Of a stretch of 64,000 nt of DNA, positions 8,788 through 17,028 are shown piece by piece. The stretch comes from Methylobacterium sp. E-045 (GTDB taxonomy: Bacteria; Pseudomonadota; Alphaproteobacteria; Rhizobiales; Beijerinckiaceae). The notes beneath the pieces are model-generated. The model worked only from the letters and a program-made list of their open reading frames with translations. It searched no databases and was not told where the DNA came from. The position numbers and the translations under genes were made by a program. The stretch covers positions 240,298 through 304,297 of the forward strand of contig NZ_JAKSYE010000064.1 of assembly GCF_022829685.1 (NCBI RefSeq). Direction: 5' to 3'. Position 1 is the stretch's first letter. Each line of letters begins with the position of its first letter.

Positions 8788-9794
8788 CCGAGTTCTGGGT
8801 CTCCAGCGGCCACCATCTTGCCGGGCGGACCGAGGGGGGCGGCCTCGCGGTCACCGACGAACTCATCCTCGCCTATCTCGCCAGGCCGGAATTGGTGCCG
8901 CCCGACGAGGCCTGCATGGCCGAGCGGGCGCTCCACCGCAGCCTCGTGAGCGCACCGCGCCGGCCGGTCTCCCCCGGAGAGATCGCCGCCATGGCGGATG
9001 GCGATGCGCGCGAGAACTGGACGATGATGCTCGCCTTCCGCGACCGACTGACGGCCGCGCGCTCCGTGGAGGCCGCCTATCTCGATCTCGTTCGCAGGGG
9101 CCTGAACGGGACGCCGCCGATCTTCCTCAGCCAGTTGGCTCATCTCATCCTGCGCAATGCCCTCGATGGCTGCGACGATCCCTACACCCTTCGCGCGGGT
9201 GAGCTCTTCTTCCGGCCTCAGCGCGTGTCCTTCGTCGATGGCGCCGCCCTGCTGGCCGATGCCGAGGTGATCGAGGCGCGGGAGACCGGGGCCGCGCAAT
9301 CGCCCCTCGTCGCCATGCTCGGCAAGGAGGCCGCGAACGAACTCGACGTGCTCACGGACGAGACCGCCTGGACCTATTGGAGCCGCTCCGACGCCTTCAC
9401 CATGGCGCTCAACCTCGGGAGCAACCCGAAGAGCCGCGACGGACTCGCCCGCGCCATCGAGGCCTGGATCCGCCACCTCCTGCACGTGCAGGCGACGGTG
9501 GAGCCGATCGCGTCCATGGACGATCCGGATTGGCGCTGGTTCGTCGGGCTCGACGCGCAGGCGACCCGGATCGGCAACGCCCTATGGAACGGCGAGTCCC
9601 TGGACGAGACGAGCCGCATGCGCATCCTGGCCCTGTTCCGCCTGACCTTCGCCGATGACCGGCGGATCGACCCGCGCGCGGCCGGCCGGCCGGTCTATCT
9701 CCTGATGGCCATGGATCTTGACAAGCGCCTTTTCCTTAAACCTCAGAACCTCGTGGCGGGATTGCCGCTCACTGACGGTGCGGAGGCCGCATGA
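8784..9794 (+). CDS. DUF6352 family protein
   Basis: A 336-residue, mostly helical cytoplasmic protein starting MTEFWVSSGHHL, consistent with the DUF6352 family. It has conserved-looking stretches such as HLILRNALDGCDDPYTLRAG and ELFFRPQRVSF in the middle and WTYWSRSDAFTMALNLG in the third quarter. No known catalytic signature is seen. Start and stop overlap both neighbours by four bases (ATGA). Always being embedded with formate dehydrogenase genes suggests a dedicated assembly role, but this is inference. Confidence 0.75.
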   Translation: MTEFWVSSGHHLAGRTEGGGLAVTDELILAYLARPELVPPDEACMAERALHRSLVSAPRRPVSPGEIAAMADGDARENWTMMLAFRDRLTAARSVEAAYLDLVRRGLNGTPPIFLSQLAHLILRNALDGCDDPYTLRAGELFFRPQRVSFVDGAALLADAEVIEARETGAAQSPLVAMLGKEAANELDVLTDETAWTYWSRSDAFTMALNLGSNPKSRDGLARAIEAWIRHLLHVQATVEPIASMDDPDWRWFVGLDAQATRIGNALWNGESLDETSRMRILALFRLTFADDRRIDPRAAGRPVYLLMAMDLDKRLFLKPQNLVAGLPLTDGAEAA

Positions 9795-10333
9795 CCGAGC
9801 AGAACCCAAGCCAAGCCGCGACGCCGCCCGACGACCGTTTCGAGGTTGGGATCATCGTTGCCAAGCGGACTCTGAAGAGCCGTTGGGCGAGCCATGCCTG
9901 GCTACCGGTCGCGGCCCTTCCGGCGATCCCCGCCGCCTTGCCCTGGACCATGCTCTCGGCGACTCCCGAGGAGGAAACCTTCTACGCCGGTGCCTACGAG
10001 GTCTCGCTCCATCCCGCCGAAACGTCGCATTACCGCGACAACCTGATCTCGGGCCGGCCCTCGCTCTGGGTCGCCCTGCGGCAGGTCGCGGAAGGAAGCT
10101 ACGATCTCGCTACCGTAACGGCCGATCCCTACGAGGGCGAATCCATGGCCGAGGGCATCGGCGAGGTGGTGGAAGCGGTGCCCATGCCGCTGGAGGTCCA
10201 GGCGAAGGTCCTGGCCTTCTTCGAGGCCTTCCACGTCGAACAGGTTTTCCACAAGCGCAAGCGCGACAGGGCCGATCCCGAGGCCCTGGCCCGCCAGGGC
10301 ACCGGCACGCGCAGGCGGGGTGACGAGGGATGA
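9791..10333 (+). CDS. DUF3305 domain protein
   Basis: A 180-residue protein of the DUF3305 family: an N-terminal RFEVGIIVAKRTLKSRWASHAWLP-type opening (shown in part: GIIVAKRTLKSRWASH), PSLWVALR in the middle and a charged C-terminal tail (VFHKRKRDRADPEAL). The family is known as a companion of formate dehydrogenase accessory genes; no biochemical role is established. It overlaps DUF6352 upstream and DUF3306 downstream by four bases each. Confidence 0.82.
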   Translation: MTEQNPSQAATPPDDRFEVGIIVAKRTLKSRWASHAWLPVAALPAIPAALPWTMLSATPEEETFYAGAYEVSLHPAETSHYRDNLISGRPSLWVALRQVAEGSYDLATVTADPYEGESMAEGIGEVVEAVPMPLEVQAKVLAFFEAFHVEQVFHKRKRDRADPEALARQGTGTRRRGDEG

Positions 10334-10992
10334 GCGGCGGCGATTTCTTCTCGCGCTGGTCGAAGCGCAAGCGTGCCGTCTTGACCGAACTTCCGCCCGC
10401 GCGCGAGCCGGCCGGGAGCGAGGCGGCCGGGAGCGAGGGGGCGCCCCACGCGGAGGAGCTTTCCGATGGTGAAACCCTGCCGCCCGAGGAGCTCGCCAAG
10501 CTGCCCTCGCTGGAAAGTCTGACGGCTCAGACCGACCTGACCCAGTTCCTCCGGGCGGGCGTGCCGATGGTGATGCGCAAGGCGGCCCTGCGCCGGATGT
10601 GGTCGCTGGACACAAACATCCGCGACTACGTGAGCGAAGCGCGGGAATACGCCTATGACTGGAATGCGGTGGGTGGCGTGCCGGGGAACGGGCCCCTTCT
10701 GCCTACGGATGACATCAAGGCCATGCTGCGGGACATCTTCGATGGGACGCCCGTCGAAGACGTGGAGCCCGAGCAGACGACCGCCGAGGCCACGTTGATC
10801 GAGGCGGATCAGCCGGAAGAAGACGAAGCGCCCGCGAAAACCGACGACGATATCGATCACGCCGACGCGGACGAGCAGCTCGTCGCATTACCGCAAAGCA
10901 ATCCGAGCTCGGCCGCTCGCCCGCCAAGACCCGCTCCTGTCGATGCGTCCGTTCCGAGACCGCGACGACATGGCCGTGCTGTCCCGCTTTGA
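10330..10992 (+). CDS. DUF3306 domain protein
   Basis: A 220-residue acidic protein of the DUF3306 family. The N-terminal signature FFSRWSKRKRAV is followed by a glutamate-rich linker, the conserved block LTQFLRAGVPMVMRKAALRRMW and a segment RDYVSEAREYAYDWN, then a low-complexity acidic tail. DUF3305 and DUF3306 are nearly always adjacent, as here (ATGA overlap), and accompany formate dehydrogenase genes. It ends about 95 bases before torD, in a gap that has its own promoter-like sequence. Confidence 0.82.
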   Translation: MSGGDFFSRWSKRKRAVLTELPPAREPAGSEAAGSEGAPHAEELSDGETLPPEELAKLPSLESLTAQTDLTQFLRAGVPMVMRKAALRRMWSLDTNIRDYVSEAREYAYDWNAVGGVPGNGPLLPTDDIKAMLRDIFDGTPVEDVEPEQTTAEATLIEADQPEEDEAPAKTDDDIDHADADEQLVALPQSNPSSAARPPRPAPVDASVPRPRRHGRAVPL

Positions 10993-11008
10993 GCGATTAA
11001 AAACTACG

Positions 11009-11036
11009 TTGCGCACGTCCCAATCCGGGCTATTGT
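11009..11036 (+). promoter_or_regulatory. Candidate promoter of the torD-fdhABC operon
   Basis: TTGCGC (11009-11014) and TATTGT (11031-11036) are separated by 16 bases and resemble sigma-70 -35 and -10 boxes. They lie in the only sizeable gap between DUF3306 and torD, just upstream of a perfect palindrome that would cover the predicted start point. Confidence 0.4.
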
Positions 11037-11038
11037 GC

Positions 11039-11058
11039 GCGAAGTGAATTCACTTCGC
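11039..11058. promoter_or_regulatory. Perfect 20-bp palindrome, candidate operator of the fdh operon
   Basis: GCGAAGTGAATTCACTTCGC reads identically on both strands. It begins two bases after the candidate -10 box and ends 29 bases before the torD start, a position where a bound dimeric regulator would block transcription. It has no following T-run, so it is unlikely to be a terminator. Confidence 0.5.
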
Positions 11059-11087
11059 CCGCGATCGGGTCGCGGTTTGAGGATGGT

Positions 11088-11735
11088 ATGCGTTCGGTGG
11101 AGTTGTTGCGCGAGGACGAGGCGAAGCCCGTTTCCGGCGCGCCTGGCATCTCACAGTCGGTCGCCGAAGACGTCGATTTTCTGCGCGCGCATCTCTACGA
11201 TCTCCTGGCGGCCTTGACCGGTCGGGCACCGTCCGACGATATCCTGTCTCTCCTTGCCGGATCGGACGGCGATGGCAGCCCCCTGGGCAAGGCGTGTTCC
11301 TCACTCGCGGGCGAAGCGGCCGGTGCGGACCTCGCGAAGGTGGGACGCGAATATTTCGACCTCTTCGTTGGCGTCGGGCGCGGCGAGGTCGTGCCGCATG
11401 CCTCCTACTACCTCACCGGCTTTCTCAACGAGCGCCCGCTGGCCCGCATCCGCCAGGATCTCGCCCGGCTCGGCATCGAAGCCACTGGCGGGATGAGCGA
11501 GCCGGAAGACCACGTGGCGATGCTGCTCGAGACCATGGCGGGTCTCGTCTCCGGTCGGTTCGAGACCGAACCCGGTGAGGACCGCGTCTTCTTCGAACGG
11601 CATCTAAAGCCCTGGGTCGGGCGTTTGTTCGACGATGTGGCGGCCAATACCCGTTCGTCTTTCTACCGCGCCGCGGGCGACCTCGGCCGGACGTTCATCG
11701 ACATCGAGACCCAGGCCTACGCGCTCGACGCGTGA
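11088..11735 (+). CDS. TorD/DmsD-family chaperone for formate dehydrogenase
   Basis: A 215-residue member of the TorD/DmsD family of chaperones that bind the Tat signal of a molybdoenzyme and aid cofactor insertion before export. The body is helical, with the family-type block KVGREYFDLFVGVGRGEVVPHASYY in its centre (key part EYFDLFVG...VPHASYY) and PEDHVAMLLETMAGL further on. It is the first gene of the operon that encodes the Tat-dependent formate dehydrogenase, the obvious client. ATG at 11088 follows the palindromic operator candidate by 29 bases. Confidence 0.85.
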   Translation: MRSVELLREDEAKPVSGAPGISQSVAEDVDFLRAHLYDLLAALTGRAPSDDILSLLAGSDGDGSPLGKACSSLAGEAAGADLAKVGREYFDLFVGVGRGEVVPHASYYLTGFLNERPLARIRQDLARLGIEATGGMSEPEDHVAMLLETMAGLVSGRFETEPGEDRVFFERHLKPWVGRLFDDVAANTRSSFYRAAGDLGRTFIDIETQAYALDA

Positions 11736-11779
11736 GGTGGGGACCATTGAGACATCGGTCGCATTCAGGAGTGACGAGC

Positions 11780-12004
11780 ATGCGGGACGATCGAAAGGAC
11801 GAGATGGGACGGCGCCATTTCTTCCGCGCCCTCGGCGGCGGATCGGTGGCGGCCGCCGCCGCGATCACGGCCCAGCCGATGATCGCGACGCCCGCACAGG
11901 CCTACGATCCCGGTGCCGAGGAGACGAAGGCCCGCTACCGCGAGTCCGACCACGTCAAGGCGTTCTACCGGACCAACGGCTACGAGACACTGAAGAAGAA
12001 TTGA
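11780..12004 (+). CDS. Small twin-arginine signal protein of the fdh operon
   Basis: A 74-residue protein with a Tat signal (GRRHFFRALGGGS followed by a hydrophobic alanine stretch ending ATPAQA) and a short charged mature part (YDPGAEETKARYRESDHVKAF). AGGAG lies eight bases before the ATG at 11780, which decides the start over the GTG at 11771. Such small Tat proteins commonly precede fdhA in this operon type; it may be exported alone or with the enzyme. Its role is not known. Seven bases separate it from fdhA. Confidence 0.8.
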   Translation: MRDDRKDEMGRRHFFRALGGGSVAAAAAITAQPMIATPAQAYDPGAEETKARYRESDHVKAFYRTNGYETLKKN

Positions 12005-12011
12005 GGGCGCC

Positions 12012-14954
12012 ATGCTGATCAAGCGCAAGACCGGCGGCCCGGACCGCACTTTCCATCCGGCCGTGGCCATCGGCGACACGCCGAAGGCCATCGACCGTCG
12101 CGCCTTCCTGCGCAATTCCGGCCTCGTCGCGGGAGGGCTCGCGGCGGCCGGTTCAATCCAGCTCGGCTCGGTCCGCAAGGCCAAGGCGGCGGGCTCCTCC
12201 GCGATCGGTCCCGAGGTGACCATCAAGAAGAACATCTGCACCCACTGCTCGGTGGGCTGCACGGTGACGGCCGAAGTGGTGAACGGCGTCTGGGTCGGAC
12301 AGGAGCCGTCCTTTAGCAGCCCGATCAACCGGGGTACCCATTGCGCCAAGGGCGCAGCGATCCGCGAACTCGTCTCCAGCGACCGTCGTCTGAAGTACCC
12401 GATGAAGATGGTCGACGGGCAATGGACCCGCATTTCGTGGGATCAGGCGATCGACGAGATCGGCGACAAGATCACCGGGCTCCGTGACAAGTACGGCCCC
12501 GATTCCGTCTACTGGCTCGGCTCGGCCAAGTTCACCAACGAGGCCGCCTACATCTTTCGCAAGTTCGGCGCTTTCTGGGGTACCAACTCGGTCGATCACC
12601 AAGCGCGCATCTGTCACTCGACCACGGTGGCCGGCGTCGCCAATACCTGGGGCTACGGGGCGCAGACCAATTCCTACAACGACATCCGCAACGCCAAGAC
12701 CATGATCATCCTCGGCGGCAACCCCGCCGAGGCGCATCCGGTCTCCCTCCAGCACCTGCTCTCCGGCAAGGAGATCAACCGTGCGAACATGATCGTCATC
12801 GATCCGCGCTTCACGCGGACGGCGGCTCACGCCACGGAATATGTCCGCATCCGCTCCGGCACCGATATCCCGGTGGTCTGGGGCATCCTCTGGCACATTT
12901 TCCAGAATGGATGGGAAGACAAGGAGTTCATCAGCCAGCGCGTCTACGCCATGGACGACGTCCGCAAGGAAGTCGCCAAGTGGAACCCGGAGGAGGTCGA
13001 GCGCGTCTCGGGTGTGCCCGGCGAGCAATTGCGGCGCGTGGCCGAAACGTTCGCGAAAGAGAAGCCCGCGACCCTGATCTGGTGCATGGGCGCGACCCAG
13101 CACACGGTGGGTACCGCCAACGTCCGTGCGCTCTGCATCCTGTGTCTCGCCACCGGAAATGTCGGCAAGCCGGGCACGGGCGCCAACATCTTCCGCGGCC
13201 ACACCAACGTGCAGGGGGCCACCGATATGGGCCTCGATGTGACGTCGCTGCCGCTCTATTACGGTCTCGTCGAGGGGGCCTGGAAGCATTGGGCCCGTGT
13301 CTGGGACGTGGAGTATGACTGGCTTCAGTCGCGCTTCGACGAGGTGCCTGCCAAGGCCGGCCGCAAGGCCCGGACGCGCAAGGAAAGCATGGAATCGCCC
13401 GGCATCACCTCGACCCGGTGGTTCGACGGCGTGAACCTTCCCGAAGAGCAGGTCGACCAGCGCACCGGCATCAAGGCGATGATGGTGTTCGGCCATGGCG
13501 GCAACACCGTCACCCGCTTGCCCGAGGCAGTGAAGGGCCTGACCAAGCTCGATCTGCTGGTGGTCGCAGACCCGCACCCCACCACCTTCGCCGCCCTCGA
13601 TGCGCGGCGCGACAACACCTACCTTCTGCCGATCTGCACCTCCCTCGAGATGGACGGCAGCCGCACGGCCTCGAACCGCTCGCTGCAATGGGGCGAGCAG
13701 ATCGTGAAGCCGGCCTTCGAGTCGAAGAACGATTACGAGGTTGTCTATCGCCTCGCCACGAAGCTCGGTCTCGCCGACAAGATGTTCAAAAACATCAAGG
13801 TCGTGGACAATGTGCCCGAGGCTGAGGATATCCTGCGGGAGATCAATCGCGGCGGCTGGTCGACAGGCTATTGTGGGCAGAGCCCGGAGCGCCTGAAGGC
13901 GCATATGCGCAACCAGGCGAAGTTCGATCTGGTGACCCTGCGCGCGCCCAAGGATGACCCGGAAGTCGGTGGCGATTATTACGGCCTGCCCTGGCCGTGC
14001 TGGGGCAAGCCCGAGCTGAAGCATCCGGGAACGCACATCCTCTACAACACCAACCTCCACATCAAGGAGGGCGGCGGGACGTTCCGGGCCCGGTTCGGTA
14101 CCGAGCGCAACGGTGTGACGCTGCTCGCCGAGGATTCCTTCGCCAAGGGGTCGGAACTCACCGACGGCTACCCCGAGTTCACCATGGCGGTTTTCAAGAA
14201 GCTCGGCTGGGACAAGGACCTCACGGCCGAGGAAATGGCCAGCATCACCAAGACCGGCGGGGCCAATATCGATGCGGTGAGCTGGGCCACCGACCTGTCG
14301 GGCGGCATCCAGCGCGTCTGCCTCGACCACGGTGTCACGCCCTATGGCAACGGCAAGGCCCGGGCGAATGCCTGGAACCTGCCCGATCCGGTTCCGGTGC
14401 ACCGCGAGCCGATCTACACGCCGCGTCCCGACCTCGTGGCAAAATACCCGACGCGCCCCGACGAGCGTCAGCTGCGCATGCCGAATATCGGATTCTCGGT
14501 ACAGAAGGCGGCGGTGGATCGCGGCATCGCCAAGGACTTCCCGATCATCCTCACCTCCGGCCGCCTCGTGGAATACGAGGGCGGCGGCGAGGAGACACGG
14601 TCGAACCCGTGGCTCGCCGAGCTGCAGCAGGACATGTTCGTCGAGATCAACACCGGCGACGCCACCGATCGCGGCATCAAGGACGGTCAGTTCGTCTGGG
14701 TCTCCGGCCCTGAGAACAACGCCAAGGCCAAGGTGAAGGCGTTGGTGACGGACCGGGTCGGCAAGGGCGTCGCCTTCATGCCGTTCCATTTCTCCGGCTG
14801 GTACCAGGGCGACGACATGCGGAAATTTTATCCGCACGGCACCGACCCCGTGGTGCTGGGCGAGAGCTCCAACAACACGACCACCTACGGCTTCGATCCT
14901 GTGACGGGCATGCAGGAGACGAAGTGCACCCTGTGTCAGATCCGGGCCGTTTGA
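12012..14954 (+). CDS. fdhA: Formate dehydrogenase catalytic subunit, molybdopterin type (FDH3-like)
   Basis: Oxidises formate to CO2 and protons, here in the periplasm. The 980-residue protein begins with a Tat signal (DRRAFLRNSGLVAGG), then a 4Fe-4S motif (NICTHCSVGCTVTAEVV), the molybdopterin oxidoreductase core and a C-terminal dinucleotide-binding domain. The residue that is selenocysteine in E. coli FDH-N is an ordinary cysteine: QARICHSTTVAGVA, with the catalytic histidine directly after it. The architecture and following subunit genes match the cytochrome-linked FDH3 described in Methylorubrum extorquens. GAGGG precedes the ATG by four bases. The metal could be Mo or W; sequence cannot tell. 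Confidence 0.95.
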   Translation: MLIKRKTGGPDRTFHPAVAIGDTPKAIDRRAFLRNSGLVAGGLAAAGSIQLGSVRKAKAAGSSAIGPEVTIKKNICTHCSVGCTVTAEVVNGVWVGQEPSFSSPINRGTHCAKGAAIRELVSSDRRLKYPMKMVDGQWTRISWDQAIDEIGDKITGLRDKYGPDSVYWLGSAKFTNEAAYIFRKFGAFWGTNSVDHQARICHSTTVAGVANTWGYGAQTNSYNDIRNAKTMIILGGNPAEAHPVSLQHLLSGKEINRANMIVIDPRFTRTAAHATEYVRIRSGTDIPVVWGILWHIFQNGWEDKEFISQRVYAMDDVRKEVAKWNPEEVERVSGVPGEQLRRVAETFAKEKPATLIWCMGATQHTVGTANVRALCILCLATGNVGKPGTGANIFRGHTNVQGATDMGLDVTSLPLYYGLVEGAWKHWARVWDVEYDWLQSRFDEVPAKAGRKARTRKESMESPGITSTRWFDGVNLPEEQVDQRTGIKAMMVFGHGGNTVTRLPEAVKGLTKLDLLVVADPHPTTFAALDARRDNTYLLPICTSLEMDGSRTASNRSLQWGEQIVKPAFESKNDYEVVYRLATKLGLADKMFKNIKVVDNVPEAEDILREINRGGWSTGYCGQSPERLKAHMRNQAKFDLVTLRAPKDDPEVGGDYYGLPWPCWGKPELKHPGTHILYNTNLHIKEGGGTFRARFGTERNGVTLLAEDSFAKGSELTDGYPEFTMAVFKKLGWDKDLTAEEMASITKTGGANIDAVSWATDLSGGIQRVCLDHGVTPYGNGKARANAWNLPDPVPVHREPIYTPRPDLVAKYPTRPDERQLRMPNIGFSVQKAAVDRGIAKDFPIILTSGRLVEYEGGGEETRSNPWLAELQQDMFVEINTGDATDRGIKDGQFVWVSGPENNAKAKVKALVTDRVGKGVAFMPFHFSGWYQGDDMRKFYPHGTDPVVLGESSNNTTTYGFDPVTGMQETKCTLCQIRAV

Positions 14955-14966
14955 GGAATAATCGCC

Positions 14967-15563
14967 ATGGCTCGCATGAAATTCCTCTGCGACGCGGACC
15001 GCTGCATCGAGTGCAACGCCTGCGTCACCGCCTGCAAGAACGAACACGAGGTGCCGTGGGGCATCAACCGCCGGCGCGTCGTCACGCTCAATGACGGAAA
15101 GCCCGGCGAGCGTTCGGTTTCCATGGCCTGCATGCACTGCACCGACGCACCCTGCGCGGCGGTGTGCCCGGTGAACTGCTTCTACACCACGGCCGATGCG
15201 GTGGTTCTACATTCCAAGGACATCTGCATCGGCTGCGGCTACTGCTTCTACGCCTGTCCCTTCGGCGCACCGCAATATCCGAAGGTCGGCAATTTCGGGT
15301 CGCGCGGCAAGATGGACAAGTGCACCTACTGCGCCGGTGGCCCCGAAGCTGATTTCTCCACGATCGAATACGAGAAATATGGCTCCAACCGCCTCGCCGA
15401 GGGCAAGCTGCCACTCTGCGCCGAAATGTGCTCGACCAAGGCGTTGCTGGCGGGCGACGGCGAGATGATCGCACAGATCTACAAGCAGCGCGTGATCAAG
15501 CGCGGCTACGGCTCCGGCGCCTGGGGCTGGAAGACCGCCTATCGCGAAACCGTCGCCATCTAG
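14967..15563 (+). CDS. fdhB: Formate dehydrogenase iron-sulfur (beta) subunit
   Basis: Carries electrons from the catalytic subunit to cytochrome b. The 198-residue protein contains four clusters' worth of cysteines: CIECNACVTACKNEHE, CMHCTDAPCAAVCPVNC, CIGCGYCFYACPFGAPQ and a split CTYC / CAEMC set. It has no Tat signal of its own, so it is presumably co-exported with FdhA. There is no clear C-terminal membrane anchor, unlike E. coli FdnH, so membrane attachment must come through FdhC. It follows fdhA by 12 bases. Confidence 0.94.
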   Translation: MARMKFLCDADRCIECNACVTACKNEHEVPWGINRRRVVTLNDGKPGERSVSMACMHCTDAPCAAVCPVNCFYTTADAVVLHSKDICIGCGYCFYACPFGAPQYPKVGNFGSRGKMDKCTYCAGGPEADFSTIEYEKYGSNRLAEGKLPLCAEMCSTKALLAGDGEMIAQIYKQRVIKRGYGSGAWGWKTAYRETVAI

Positions 15564-15610
15564 GCGACGAATCGGACTGCCGGGGTCAAGGCTTCAGGAA
15601 GGAAACGCCG

Positions 15611-16642
15611 ATGCGGCGGACACTGACGATTTTCAGGACGCTGGTCGCAGCGACGATCCTCACAGCGGCTGTCGGCGCCTCGTCGACCTCCTTCGCGCAG
15701 CAGACGCGCGACGGACTGAACCCGACCGGGCAGAATCCGACGGCGGAATCCGTGAATGAGGAGTTTCTGTTCAAGCAGGACCCGAAGATCACCGGTCGTA
15801 TCAGCATCCCGGACGGCAAGGCCGCGAACCTGATCCAGCCCGCCGGCCGGGATTATCGCGACTTCCGGGAACGTTGGCTGCCCTGGCTCAGTGCGCTGGC
15901 GGTTCTCGGTGCCGTCGCGCTTCTCGGTCTGTTCTACTTCTTCCGGGGCCGCATCCTGATGGAGCGCGGACCCGATACCGGCCGCAAGATCCTGCGCTTC
16001 AACGGGTTCGAGCGCTTCGCGCATTGGATGACCTCGAGCTGCTTCATCATCCTGGCCCTGTCCGGACTCAATTATATCTTCGGCAAGCGCCTGCTGATGC
16101 CGCTCATCGGTGCGGATGCATTCGGCGTCGTCGCGCAGTACGCGAAGTTCAGCCATATCTACCTGGCGTGGCCGTTCATGATCGGCGTCGCCCTCATGCT
16201 GGTGCTCTGGCTGAAGGACAACATCCCGAACAAGATCGACATCGCCTGGATCAAGGCCTTCGGTGGATTCGTCGGCGACAAGCATCCCAGCGCCGGCCGA
16301 TTCAACGCGGGCCAGAAGATGGTGTTCTGGATGGTGATCGGCTTCGGCTCGGCCATGAGCGTCACCGGCCTGATGATGATCTTTCCCTTCGTCCTCACGG
16401 ACATCACCGGAATGCAGCTGATGCAGGTGGTTCATGCCCTCATCGGCATCGCCTTCATTGCCGGCATCCTCGCTCATATCTACATCGGCACCCTCGGCAT
16501 GGAGGGCGCCTACGACGCCATGGGCAGCGGCAAGGTCGATCTCGGCTGGGCCAAGGTCCACCATGACCTCTGGGTCGAGGAGGAGCAGGCCAAGAACGCG
16601 AATGGCCCGCAACTCGGTCGCCATCAGGTGCCTGCCGAGTAA
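15611..16642 (+). CDS. fdhC: Formate dehydrogenase cytochrome b (gamma) subunit
   Basis: Membrane subunit that anchors the enzyme and passes electrons to quinone or cytochromes. The 343-residue protein has a signal peptide (LTIFRTLVAATILTAAVGAS), a periplasmic segment of about 75 residues, then membrane helices around WLSALAVLGAVALLGLFYFF, FAHWMTSSCFIILALSGL, FSHIYLAWPFMIGVALML, MVFWMVIGFGSAMSVTGLMM and VHALIGIAFIAGILAHIYIG. Histidines in the helices (FAHW, FSHI, VHAL, AHIY) are candidate haem b ligands. I placed the start at ATG 15611, preceded by AGGAAGG. It sits 47 bases after fdhB. Confidence 0.92.
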   Translation: MRRTLTIFRTLVAATILTAAVGASSTSFAQQTRDGLNPTGQNPTAESVNEEFLFKQDPKITGRISIPDGKAANLIQPAGRDYRDFRERWLPWLSALAVLGAVALLGLFYFFRGRILMERGPDTGRKILRFNGFERFAHWMTSSCFIILALSGLNYIFGKRLLMPLIGADAFGVVAQYAKFSHIYLAWPFMIGVALMLVLWLKDNIPNKIDIAWIKAFGGFVGDKHPSAGRFNAGQKMVFWMVIGFGSAMSVTGLMMIFPFVLTDITGMQLMQVVHALIGIAFIAGILAHIYIGTLGMEGAYDAMGSGKVDLGWAKVHHDLWVEEEQAKNANGPQLGRHQVPAE

Positions 16643-16705
16643 CCTGCCGGACAACCACAGACGGTCGGCCACCGGCGCCGGCATGTCGAGGATCGGACAA
16701 CGTCC

Positions 16706-16909
16706 ATGAAAGCCTTCATCATCGCCCTCGTCGTCGCCGTCGCCCTCGGCACGCTGGCCGCCACGCTCCTCAATCAGCAGCAGCGCTTCGCGTATCAGGC
16801 CTTCTCGACCTCCGGCGCGCGGGTCTCCGACCCGGCGGGTCACAGCAACCTCGTCGGGCCCCATTGGAACGGCGTAACCCCCGATCCGGAGAAACCTTCG
16901 AAATCCTGA
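16706..16909 (+). CDS. Small single-pass membrane protein at the end of the fdh operon
   Basis: A 67-residue protein with an N-terminal hydrophobic helix or uncleaved signal (AFIIALVVAVALGTLAATLL) and a short polar tail ending HWNGVTPDPEKPSKS. It lies 63 bases after fdhC in the same direction and has the composition of its neighbours, so it is probably real and co-transcribed. I recognise no family. A small accessory subunit of the membrane enzyme is possible. Confidence 0.6.
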   Translation: MKAFIIALVVAVALGTLAATLLNQQQRFAYQAFSTSGARVSDPAGHSNLVGPHWNGVTPDPEKPSKS

Positions 16910-17028
16910 ATTCCTTGCCCTGGCGGATCGCCCAAAGGGCCGGTTCAGGCTCTCGAAAGTAGCCACGCATCGCCGGCCCGTCGCACAGGAATCGGCCCGC
17001 ACAGCAGAGCAAGAGCAACCGTCCGCCC

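Noticed and set aside
12600..12640. A possible selenocysteine codon in fdhA
   Set aside because: The active-site codon is TGT (cysteine) within QARICHSTTV; no in-frame TGA is present.
12153..15137. A 994-codon open frame on the minus strand across fdhA
   Set aside because: It is the mirror of a clear formate dehydrogenase gene; its translation lacks any family motif and is rich in His, Asp and Arg as expected from an antisense reading of GC-rich codons.
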